From Pseudomonadales bacterium (lineage in GTDB: Bacteria; Pseudomonadota; Gammaproteobacteria; Pseudomonadales; Ketobacteraceae), in contig JAGUVW010000034.1 in the NCBI GenBank assembly GCA_020062665.1, forward strand, positions 1 to 41,078: 41,078 nucleotides of DNA, read 5' to 3'. The position numbers and the translations under genes are program-made. How positions within the stretch are numbered: the first letter of the stretch is position 1; each line of letters begins with the position of its first letter. Positions 1 through 8,555 of the stretch are shown here, in pieces. The notes beneath the pieces are model-generated. The model worked only from the letters and a program-made list of their open reading frames with translations. It was not told the DNA's origin and ran no database searches.

Positions 1-618
1 CACGCGCTGCAGCAGCGGCAGGGATTCATCCGCATCACGCCCGCACCAGGGCCGGCCACACCCGCGGCGATCCAGCACAGCACGCCGCAACCCTGTCAGC
101 TGCAGCAGAATCAATTCCGCAATTATCTGGGCCCTCGTTACCGCCTGCTGCTGGTGGGCGCCAATCAGGTGGCCGAGTATCTTGCGCAATTCGCCCGCAC
201 GCTCGACTTCGATGTGTTAGTGTGCGATCCCAGGCCCGGCGCTTTCGATCACTGGCCCCACGACTTCACCCGCACACTGACCGGCATGCCCGACGACATG
301 GTGCGGGATCTGGCGAATGACGCGTTGAGTGCTATCATCACCCTGTCCCACGATCCACGGGTCGACGACATGGCGCTGATGGAAGCCCTCACCACCGAAG
401 CGTTCTACGTCGGCGCCATGGGATCGATGCGAACAACCGAAAAGCGCCTGCAACGATTACAACAACTGGATTTGACCGCGGCGCAACTTGCCCGCCTGCA
501 CGCGCCGGTGGGCCTGGCCATCGGCAGCAAAACCCCGGCTGAAATCGCCCTCAGTATCGCTGCCGATCTGGTGCGCCACATTCGCCGAACAACAGGAGCC
601 ACATGCCCGGATGTCTGA
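1..618 (+). CDS. XdhC/CoxI family maturation protein, C-terminal part (5' end cut by window)
   Basis: The frame is open from the first base, so the true start lies upstream; 205 residues are visible. After a Pro/Gln-rich linker comes a Rossmann-like domain (LLLVGANQVAEYL, then DFDVLVCDPR) and the family signature GAMGSMRTTEKRL followed by GLAIGSKTPAEIALSIAADLV. These fit the C-terminal domain of XdhC proteins, which hand sulfurated molybdenum cofactor to xanthine-dehydrogenase-type hydroxylases. The N-terminal XdhC/CoxI domain would be outside the window. The stop overlaps the start of the next gene by 16 bases, and that gene begins with a MocA-like domain. Such pairing is typical of molybdenum hydroxylase loci, so an enzyme of that class is expected upstream (inference). 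Confidence 0.85.
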   Translation, partial: HALQQRQGFIRITPAPGPATPAAIQHSTPQPCQLQQNQFRNYLGPRYRLLLVGANQVAEYLAQFARTLDFDVLVCDPRPGAFDHWPHDFTRTLTGMPDDMVRDLANDALSAIITLSHDPRVDDMALMEALTTEAFYVGAMGSMRTTEKRLQRLQQLDLTAAQLARLHAPVGLAIGSKTPAEIALSIAADLVRHIRRTTGATCPDV

Positions 619-2864
619 TATTGGCGGCAGGATCTCACCGCCGTTTTGGCAGCGCCAAATTGCTGCACCCACTGGCCGATGGCCGCCCCCTCATCCAGCA
701 TACCCTTGATGCAATCCAGGCCAGCGGCCTGCCGATGGCACTGGTACACCGCCCCGACGATCACGACCTGCTGAACGCAGTGGCGCACTACCCGCTGCAG
801 AAAATCCCCTGCCGGGATCACGAATCCGGCCAGGGTCACAGCATCGCCGCCGGCATCAAAGCCACCCCCGACTGGGACGGCTGGCTGATCTGCCTGGCGG
901 ACATGCCCGCCATTCAGCCCGCCACCTACCAGGCCATCGCCCACGCGCTGCAGGAACACCCCATCGTCATCCCCGAACACCGCGATCACTTCGGCAATCC
1001 GCGCGGATTCCGGGTACAATTCCGCGACGAACTGGCCACCCTCAGCGGTGATCAGGGCGCCCGCGATCTGCTGTTACAACATCGCGACAAAACCCGTGTA
1101 CTGCCGGTGGCCGATCCCGGTATTCTGCTGGATGTCGATTATCCGGCCGACGTGCAACAGCTGGCGGCCACTGCGCAACAACCCAATTTGGACTCTGCAC
1201 TTCAGAATCCCACTAATACAGGCAACGCAATCACCATGACGGACACCCAGCACAAACCCGCTGACGAAACGGTAGTAGCCGATGATCAGGCTCCCGCGTC
1301 AGCCCGCACAACCGAAGCAACACCCGAAACGAACGACAACCTGCTGCCCGCCAGCGGTCTGAACACCACAGCAGAAGCCGAATCCACTCCCGCCGCCAGC
1401 GCCATCGAGCAATCCTCCGTGAGCGCAGCGCCCACCGAAGTGGAAGCCGATGCCGGGCTGGCCACCACCGCCGAAATGGCGCCAGAAGAAAACGCTGACG
1501 CAGGCACCGAACCCGCCCAGGAAGCGGTAACCGGCGAAACCGCCGAATCCACTGCACCCGCAGCGGCAGAAGAAGCCCCTGCCAAGGCCGCACCTGCCCA
1601 ACCGCCCATTGAACTGATCCGCTTCCGCGAGCTGGATCTCGACCCGCGCCTGCAGCAGGGCATCGACGACCTGGGCTTCGAATTCGCAACCCCCATCCAG
1701 TCCCTGGCCCTGCCCCGCACCCTGCAAGGCAAGGACGTCATCGGCAAGGCGCAAACCGGCACTGGCAAAACCGCCGCCTTCCTGGTCACCGTCATCAACC
1801 AGCTGCTGAAAGAACCGGAGCAGGAAGAACGCTACAACGGCGAACCCCGCGCCCTGATCCTGGCCCCCACCCGCGAACTGGCCATGCAGATCGAAAAAGA
1901 CGCCGTGGCCCTGATCAAGCACACCCCGCTCACCATGATCAGCATCGTCGGCGGCATGGACTACCAGAAACAGCAACGCCGCCTGCAGAACGAAATCATC
2001 GACATCGTCGTGGGCACCCCCGGCCGCCTGATCGACTTCGTGCGCAGCAAGGACCTGTTCCTGAGCGAAGTCGAAGTCCTCGTCATCGACGAAGCCGACC
2101 GCATGCTCGACATGGGCTTCATCCCCGACGTGAAGCGTCTGGTGCGCGAAACCCCCTGGCGCGAATACCGCCAGACCCTGATGTTCAGCGCCACCTTCAC
2201 CCAGGACATCCTCAACCTGTCCGGTAGCTGGACCCGCAACGCCGAGCACCTGGAAGTGGAATCCCAAAGCGCAGCGGCGGACACCGTGGACCAGAAAGTC
2301 TACATCGTCACCACCGAAGAAAAATTCACCCTGCTCTACAACCTGATCCACCAGCAGAAGCTGGAGCGCGTGATGATCTTCGCCAACCGCCGAGACGAAA
2401 CCCGTGACCTCACCCACAAACTGCGCGACTACGACATCAAGTGCGCCATGCTGTCCGGTGACGTGCCCCAGCAGAAACGCATCCGCACCCTGGAAGATTT
2501 CCGCGCCGGGCGCATTCGCGTGCTGATTGCCACCGACGTAGCCGGTCGCGGCATCCACATCGACGACATCACCTTCGTGGTGAACTACCACCTGCCGGAA
2601 GACGCCGAGGACTACGTCCACCGCATCGGCCGCACCGGCCGCGCCGGCAAATCAGGCACCAGCATCAGCTTCGCCTGCGAGGAAGACGCCTTCCAGCTGC
2701 CCGCCATCGAAAAACTGCTGGGCGCCAAACTGGTCTGCACCCAGCCGGAACCGGAACTGCTGGCCGAAATACCACCCCCCACCATCAGCCCGGAAAAGGC
2801 CAAGGAGCGCGACAGCCACACCCATCGCCGTCGCCGCCCCCGTCGCCCGAGCGGCAATCGCTGA
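603..2864 (+). CDS. rhlB: MocA-like nucleotidyltransferase fused to RhlB-type DEAD-box RNA helicase
   Basis: This is one uninterrupted frame of 753 codons. Residues 1-190 resemble MocA/MobA nucleotidyltransferases, which load CTP or GTP onto molybdopterin: LAAGSHRRFGSAK at 7-19, LADMP at 98-102 and GNPRGF at 131-136. Residues 212-335 are a low-complexity Ala/Glu/Pro/Thr linker. Residues 337-753 are a complete DEAD-box helicase: AQTGTGKT 383-390, PTREL 422-426, GTPGR 471-475, DEAD 496-499, SAT 529-531, ATDVAGRGIHI 643-653, HRIGRTGR 673-680, then a basic tail. RhlB unwinds RNA and often partners RNase E. Met212 (base 1236) is a possible independent helicase start giving 542 residues, but its ribosome-binding site is weak. 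No stop separates the halves, so translation from 603 must yield a fusion unless a base is wrong. The symbol applies to the helicase half only. Confidence 0.85.
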   Translation: MPGCLILAAGSHRRFGSAKLLHPLADGRPLIQHTLDAIQASGLPMALVHRPDDHDLLNAVAHYPLQKIPCRDHESGQGHSIAAGIKATPDWDGWLICLADMPAIQPATYQAIAHALQEHPIVIPEHRDHFGNPRGFRVQFRDELATLSGDQGARDLLLQHRDKTRVLPVADPGILLDVDYPADVQQLAATAQQPNLDSALQNPTNTGNAITMTDTQHKPADETVVADDQAPASARTTEATPETNDNLLPASGLNTTAEAESTPAASAIEQSSVSAAPTEVEADAGLATTAEMAPEENADAGTEPAQEAVTGETAESTAPAAAEEAPAKAAPAQPPIELIRFRELDLDPRLQQGIDDLGFEFATPIQSLALPRTLQGKDVIGKAQTGTGKTAAFLVTVINQLLKEPEQEERYNGEPRALILAPTRELAMQIEKDAVALIKHTPLTMISIVGGMDYQKQQRRLQNEIIDIVVGTPGRLIDFVRSKDLFLSEVEVLVIDEADRMLDMGFIPDVKRLVRETPWREYRQTLMFSATFTQDILNLSGSWTRNAEHLEVESQSAAADTVDQKVYIVTTEEKFTLLYNLIHQQKLERVMIFANRRDETRDLTHKLRDYDIKCAMLSGDVPQQKRIRTLEDFRAGRIRVLIATDVAGRGIHIDDITFVVNYHLPEDAEDYVHRIGRTGRAGKSGTSISFACEEDAFQLPAIEKLLGAKLVCTQPEPELLAEIPPPTISPEKAKERDSHTHRRRRPRRPSGNR
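1188..1217 (+). promoter_or_regulatory. Possible internal promoter before the helicase half
   Basis: TTGGAC and ACTAAT are separated by 18 bases in a locally AT-richer patch of an otherwise GC-rich frame, just before the internal ATG at 1236. The hexamers match the sigma-70 consensus only partly (3/6 and 4/6). The patch looks like a former intergenic region now read through in frame. This is inference. Confidence 0.25.
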
Positions 2865-2883
2865 GCGCCCACGCAGCGACAGC

Positions 2884-2919
2884 AAAAAGGCCAGCGCGGG
2901 CACCCCGGCTGGCCTTTTT
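2884..2919. terminator. Bidirectional intrinsic terminator
   Basis: A run of five A, the stem GGCCAGC/GCTGGCC with a 12-base loop, and five T form a hairpin with U-tracts in both directions. It starts about 20 bases after the helicase stop and also lies just beyond the 3' end of the convergent MarR gene, so it can end transcription from both sides. Confidence 0.85.
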
Positions 2920-2966
2920 CATTTCGCCTGAATTTCAACGCTAAAGAAGCAACTCCCAAGCAGCCC

Positions 2967-3419
2967 TCACACCGGCTGATACGGCTCACCCCACTCCTGA
3001 GTCAGCGCCTCCCGCAGCGCATTCACCCGCTCCTCGCCAATGCGCGACGACAGCGAACGCTCCACCTGACGCAACGCCTCCACCGCATCGCGACCGATCT
3101 TCGCGCCCGTATCCGTATACACCACCACCTTGGCGCGGCGATCACGGGGATCGGGTTCCAGCATCAGAAAGCCCATCTCCACCAGCTCATTGATGGTCTG
3201 GTGAATGGCCTGACGGGTGACACCCACCCGCGACGCAATCTCGGAGGGGCGCGTCACACCCTCACCGATATTCACGAACACCAGCGACTGGGCCCGGGTA
3301 ATCGTCGGCCAGCCCTTGCGCTTCAACGCATTCTGCAGGCCTTCATCCGCCCAGTAGAACGCGCGCATGAACAGCTGCGCCAGATTGGTATCCGCAGTTT
3401 CAAACAGAGGTTTCGACAT
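2967..3419 (-). CDS. MarR-family winged-helix regulator
   Basis: The product is 150 residues, a normal MarR length. A winged helix spans about residues 36-108: the recognition-helix region reads PSEIASRVGVTRQAIHQTI and the charged wing is DPRDRRAK. Flanking helices should form the dimer interface. MarR proteins are usually dimeric repressors released by small aromatic or lipid-like ligands; the ligand here is unknown. The gene starts 24 bases after the acyltransferase stop on the same strand, so the two are probably co-transcribed and it may control lipid-related genes (inference). The start MSKPLFETADTN is preceded by AAAGG. Confidence 0.88.
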   Translation of the reverse strand: MSKPLFETADTNLAQLFMRAFYWADEGLQNALKRKGWPTITRAQSLVFVNIGEGVTRPSEIASRVGVTRQAIHQTINELVEMGFLMLEPDPRDRRAKVVVYTDTGAKIGRDAVEALRQVERSLSSRIGEERVNALREALTQEWGEPYQPV

Positions 3420-3443
3420 ACTTCAAGAACCTTTCATTACCAG

Positions 3444-4352
3444 CTAAACAGAAGCGGCCACATCCTGTTTCACCGCTGCGATCAGTACGTCTTTCTCCTG
3501 CCAGATCTGGTTCACCCAGGTCTGGAAGCGGGCGCGGAATTCCGCATCCTCTTCATAATCACCCAGGGCGAAATCCGCCGGGATGGGTCGTTCCAGGACA
3601 CGTACCGAAATGCGACGAACCCGACCGCACATCAAATCCCAAAAGCCATTGGCTTTCTCGTGGTACACAATCGTCACGTCCAGCAAAGAACGTAACTGTC
3701 CCCCCATAGCGGATAACACAAAGGCAATGCCGCCCGACTTCGGCTTGAGCAGATATTGATAGGGCGACTGCTGCTGATCATGTTTTTTTGTTGTAAACCG
3801 CGTCCCTTCCAGAAAGTTCATCACCGACACCGGTATCTCCTTGAACTTTTCGCACGCCTTGCGAGTGGTCTCCAGGTCTTTACCTTTCATCTCCGGATGC
3901 TTTTCCAGAAATTCTTTCGAATGCCGTTTCATGAACGGGAAATCCAGCGCCCACCAGGCCGGCCCCATCAGCGGCACCCAGATCAATTCCTGCTTGAGGA
4001 AAAACTTCAGAAACGGAATGCGGCGGTTGAATACTTTCTGCAGGATCAGGATATCGGTCCAGCTCTGGTGATTGCTGGTCACAAAATACCAGCCGTGATA
4101 GTGCAGACCGTCGAGCCCCTGCACATCCACCTGGATCTTCTGGGTCATCGCCAGAATCGCGTTGTTGATCGAAATCCACAGCTCCGCAATCCAGATCAGC
4201 ACGGCAGCGGTCCAGCGCTGCCAGAAGCGCAGAGGCAGGATCAGCTTGAACAGCGTCACGGCCAGCAGCGGCACCACGCACAGCACCGTATTCAGCGCCA
4301 TGAGCGAAAAAGCCAGCACCCCTTTGAGCGGGCCGGGCAGGAAAGACAGCAT
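3444..4352 (-). CDS. yihG: Membrane 1-acylglycerol-3-phosphate acyltransferase, YihG type
   Basis: The 302-residue protein belongs to the PlsC-like acyltransferases that move a fatty acyl chain from acyl-ACP or acyl-CoA to lysophosphatidic acid at the inner membrane. The N-terminus has hydrophobic segments at about 8-38 and 48-64. The HX4D catalytic motif is NHQSWTD at 94-100 (His95, Asp100). The acceptor-binding motif reads FLEGTRFT at 180-187, the YihG variant rather than the FPEGTR of PlsC. GGGAGT precedes the start codon on the - strand. It lies upstream of, and probably in one transcript with, the MarR gene. The family is certain; the exact acyl preference cannot be read from sequence. 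Confidence 0.85.
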   Translation of the reverse strand: MLSFLPGPLKGVLAFSLMALNTVLCVVPLLAVTLFKLILPLRFWQRWTAAVLIWIAELWISINNAILAMTQKIQVDVQGLDGLHYHGWYFVTSNHQSWTDILILQKVFNRRIPFLKFFLKQELIWVPLMGPAWWALDFPFMKRHSKEFLEKHPEMKGKDLETTRKACEKFKEIPVSVMNFLEGTRFTTKKHDQQQSPYQYLLKPKSGGIAFVLSAMGGQLRSLLDVTIVYHEKANGFWDLMCGRVRRISVRVLERPIPADFALGDYEEDAEFRARFQTWVNQIWQEKDVLIAAVKQDVAASV

Positions 4353-4415
4353 GCGTCAGAAGACTCCCAAAGCGGCTGGGCGAAGCACCCAAAACCGGTC
4401 GTAAAGTGGCCGCAC

Positions 4416-4424
4416 ATTATGCCA
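4416..4424 (-). promoter_or_regulatory. Extended -10 promoter of the acyltransferase gene
   Basis: On the - strand the sequence is TGGCATAAT, an extended -10 element (TG, one base, then CATAAT, 5/6 to consensus). No clear -35 box is present, as is common for extended -10 promoters. It would give a leader of roughly 55-60 bases before the start codon at 4352. Confidence 0.45.
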
Positions 4425-4505
4425 CAAAGGGTCGAAAACGGAATTGAAATCGGCCGCAAAATCCCGGAATTTCCAGCAAACCGCCCTACTGGGGTTAGGG
4501 GCAAC

Positions 4506-4517
4506 ATGACCGGTCAT
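4506..4517. repeat. Perfect 12-base palindrome ATGACCGGTCAT
   Basis: ATGACC is followed directly by its reverse complement GGTCAT. It lies between two divergent genes, one of them co-oriented with a MarR gene, so an operator role is possible. It could also be chance. Confidence 0.35.
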
Positions 4518-4739
4518 TCCCGCCAACACCACGGCCAAACCCTCTCCGGAGCCCCGCCGCATAAAAAGTTTCCTATAAAGACTCAGAAAGTTGATCTATA
4601 GTTAACATTCATGGAGCAAAAACCAGTTATTTCATTGGTTTAGAAGGAATACCGAGCCTTTTTTCACGCCCTTATGTCTGAAAAACTGTGCCGCCTTTGA
4701 TTTCGACTTGCACAACCAGTGTTTACAGGTGCGAACCGC

Positions 4740-6158
4740 ATGCTCAACCACACGCTCACTCGACGACTCCTCCTGCTCAGCACCCTGCTCTTGCCCGGAA
4801 TGGCAACAGCCGATAGTTTCGAGGACGCTGTCACTGAATACCTCAAAGGATTCAAGGAGTGTACCGAGGCCAACACGCTGCGGAGCAAGGATCTCATTGG
4901 CGCCAAAAAGAAATTCGACACCTATCTGAAAACCCTCGACCGCGCCTCCGCCATCGACAGCAGCATTCTCAACACCACCCAGCGCGACATGGACAAGAAC
5001 CTGCGCTACTGCGAACGGGTGGAAGTGGACATCAAGCGCGCCGAAGCCACCCCCATCCTGGAAAAAGGCTTCACCTACTGCGACAACGCCAAGACTGCGC
5101 TGGACGCCGGTGACGTGGCCACCGCGCAAACCAACCTGGACGAATACAAACGCTACCGCGACGACGCCTTCATCATCACCGAAACCATCATGGAAGTCTT
5201 CGCGATGGCCTCCAAGGTGCGCGCCTGCTCCCGAGTGGAAGAAAAGCTGGCCGAAGCCTCACGCAAGGAAAGCGCCGTCGCAGCCGCCATGGCGCGAGCC
5301 TCTGCCGACTACCAGAAATTTCTCACCGAATGCAATGGCGCCAAGACCGCCATCACCTCACCGAAGTTCTCGCTCAACAACGTGGATGACGTCAACCAGC
5401 AGCTGAACAACGCATTGAAATTCAAGAAATCCGCTCGCGAAAACGGTGATGCTTTTGCCACGATGACCGCGCAACCGGAACGCGACGACAGCAAGCAGCT
5501 CAAAACCCTGGTGGACAGCGCGGCCGCCTGCGAAGGCGAGGTGTCGGGCCACATCCGCACCGCCACCAAAAACAAGCGCGCCCTGGAAAAAGACATTACC
5601 GATGGCACAGCCCAGCTACAGAGATCCCTGGCCGCCTGCGAGTCCGCCCAGAAACTCAGCGCCAACATGAACGACGAAGCCGACGCTGCCAAAGCCGAAG
5701 CGGAATACAACAATTCCGCCACACTCAAACGCAACGTCACCAGCAACGGCCAGCTGATCAACAACGTGAAAACCTACAATGCCTGGAAAGCGAGCCAGGA
5801 TTTCTCGCAGCTGATGAACGCCACCGAATCGTGCCAGACGCGCACTGCCGCCAGCATCAAGAACCAGAAAGCCGCTCTGGCCGCCAAAACTCAGAAAGCG
5901 AAGGATGACGCCGCGCGCCAGGCCAAACTGGAAGAAGAACGCAAGCGACTGGCGGAAGAACAGGCCCGCAAGGACGCCGAACTGAAAGCGCAACAGGAAA
6001 AGGCCCGCCAGCAAGCCCAGAAGGAAACCGCGAAGGCCGCCAAACTCGATGACGTGAAAGTGGATGAGGAATTCGTCGACGAGGAACTGGGCACTCTGAA
6101 AAGCGACGACGACGCCAACAAGTCCGGCAAGAAATCCTGGACTGATCTGGTACGCTGA
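4740..6158 (+). CDS. Secreted protein with four cysteine-paired helical repeats (unrecognised)
   Basis: I do not recognise this family. With the ATG at 4740 (preceded by AGGTG nine bases upstream) the product has 472 residues; a GTG at 4719 would add seven. Residues 1-24 form a signal peptide (basic start, RRLLLLSTLLLP, cleavage after ATA). Eight cysteines fall at 41/91, 114/163, 198/264 and 300/365, one pair per repeat. The first of each pair sits in C..A or C-E contexts (ECTEANT, YCDNAKTAL, ECNGAKTAI, ACESAQK), and the second resembles CxRVE or CEGEV. Spacings are 50, 49, 66 and 65 residues, so repeats 1-2 and 3-4 are two subtypes. Residues about 375-435 are a Lys/Glu/Ala/Gln coiled coil, and the tail is acidic before KKSWTDLVR. 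An export to the periplasm with disulfides inside each helical repeat is likely (inference). Confidence 0.75.
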   Translation: MLNHTLTRRLLLLSTLLLPGMATADSFEDAVTEYLKGFKECTEANTLRSKDLIGAKKKFDTYLKTLDRASAIDSSILNTTQRDMDKNLRYCERVEVDIKRAEATPILEKGFTYCDNAKTALDAGDVATAQTNLDEYKRYRDDAFIITETIMEVFAMASKVRACSRVEEKLAEASRKESAVAAAMARASADYQKFLTECNGAKTAITSPKFSLNNVDDVNQQLNNALKFKKSARENGDAFATMTAQPERDDSKQLKTLVDSAAACEGEVSGHIRTATKNKRALEKDITDGTAQLQRSLAACESAQKLSANMNDEADAAKAEAEYNNSATLKRNVTSNGQLINNVKTYNAWKASQDFSQLMNATESCQTRTAASIKNQKAALAAKTQKAKDDAARQAKLEEERKRLAEEQARKDAELKAQQEKARQQAQKETAKAAKLDDVKVDEEFVDEELGTLKSDDDANKSGKKSWTDLVR

Positions 6159-6182
6159 CCCGCCAACCTTTTACCGCCGCCC

Positions 6183-6219
6183 GCCTGCACCCATCATTCA
6201 ACCGACAGAGGGTGCAGGC
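6183..6219. repeat. Perfect 10-base inverted repeat after the repeat-protein gene
   Basis: GCCTGCACCC and GGGTGCAGGC are separated by 17 bases, beginning about 25 bases after the + strand stop. There is no T-tract on either side, so it is not a classical intrinsic terminator. It could stabilise the mRNA 3' end or assist Rho-dependent termination. Confidence 0.5.
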
Positions 6220-6272
6220 AGACACCCGTTTGCATCTTCAAACCCACCCGTTTCAGCACCCTGCCTGCAGAC

Positions 6273-6298
6273 AAAAAAAAGCCCGCTTGAGGGCGGGC
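6273..6298 (-). terminator. Intrinsic terminator of the acyl-CoA dehydrogenase gene
   Basis: On the - strand a GCCCGC/GCGGGC stem with a six-base loop is followed by eight T. It lies about 28 bases beyond the dehydrogenase stop. Confidence 0.85.
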
Positions 6299-6325
6299 AA
6301 AGGACTACAGAGGGAACCGTTACTA

Positions 6326-8128
<1,803 letters not shown>

Positions 8129-8325
8129 GGTTTGTACCCTCTCCGCCCGGTTGCTGAATGGGCTCACTACAACCTGAAGATGACCGGTTCCGCGGGGGAA
8201 ATCCGGCGTTGTGAAATCGTCGGGATTTCTGGCGGGCACCTGTCGTTCACTGCTGTGAACCAGCGGCCCTGCGCGCATCCGACACTGCGCGTTTCCACAC
8301 TGGCGCTGATACTAACTGAACTTTT

Positions 8326-8339
8326 CAAACAAGCGTTAG
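8326..8339. promoter_or_regulatory. Degenerate third PsrA-like half-palindrome
   Basis: CAAAC, four bases, then GTTAG: the left half is intact and the right half partly matches the motif seen at 8432-8458. It lies about 100 bases downstream, inside the leader. On its own it could be chance. Confidence 0.25.
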
Positions 8340-8431
8340 AATTTTTGATGACTGCAAAGTCGTGCACTTTTGCCGCATAAACTGGCTATTTTTCAGGGTT
8401 TTATGCCCCCAAGGCCTGAATCTGCGCTTCT

Positions 8432-8458
8432 GAAACAAAAGTTTCAAACACTTGTTTA
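8432..8458. promoter_or_regulatory. Two overlapping PsrA-like operator sites
   Basis: GAAAC-AAAA-GTTTC (8432-8445) and CAAAC-ACTT-GTTTA (8445-8458) share one base. Both fit the motif described for Pseudomonas PsrA, [G/C]AAAC-N2-4-GTTT[G/C], the second missing only its last base. They cover the -10 and spacer of the putative dehydrogenase promoter, where a TetR-family repressor would block RNA polymerase and be released by long-chain fatty acyl ligands. The motif match is seen; the identity of the regulator is inferred. Confidence 0.55.
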
Positions 8459-8468
8459 ACTTCGTCAA
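8440..8468 (-). promoter_or_regulatory. Putative promoter of the acyl-CoA dehydrogenase gene
   Basis: On the - strand TTGACG (8463-8468, 5/6) is followed after 17 bases by GAAACT (8440-8445, 3/6). The -10 is poor, but the location under the two PsrA-like sites makes it a reasonable candidate. Confidence 0.35.
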
Positions 8469-8555
8469 GCAAAGGTTACATTTTTCATACATATGTTTAG
8501 CCCCGGATTGATGGAACGGCAACGTTGTTGAGTGGCTTATCAGGGTCTGGTCGGA

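Larger units (their letters stand above)
4353..4739. other. 387-base divergent intergenic region
   Basis: This region separates the divergent acyltransferase and repeat-protein genes. It holds an extended -10 element for the acyltransferase (4416-4424), a perfect 12-base palindrome (4506-4517), and an AT-rich tract from about 4561 to 4650 with TATAAA (4574-4579) and TATAGT (4597-4602) that could serve the + strand gene, although I could not pair them with a good -35 box. I see no small gene here. Confidence 0.6.
8129..8555. other. 427-base regulatory region before the acyl-CoA dehydrogenase gene
   Basis: This lies between the metalloprotease-like gene and the dehydrogenase, both on the - strand. 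The part from about 8310 to 8500 is clearly AT-richer than its surroundings and holds the putative promoter and PsrA-like sites. The rest looks like a long untranslated leader. I find no convincing small gene. Confidence 0.6.

Noticed and set aside
1299-2621. Long open frame on the - strand opposite the helicase
   Set aside because: It is antisense to a gene with clear helicase motifs, is rich in Gly/Val/His/Asp as expected from reading GC-rich codons backwards, and has no recognisable domain.
3756-4601. Open frame on the + strand opposite the acyltransferase
   Set aside because: It has no domain, and the - strand product shows the HX4D and EGTR motifs of a real enzyme.
8129-8278. Upstream 50-codon extension of the acyl-CoA dehydrogenase
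   Set aside because: The extension has no similarity to family N-termini, and a strong ribosome-binding site precedes the Met at 8128.
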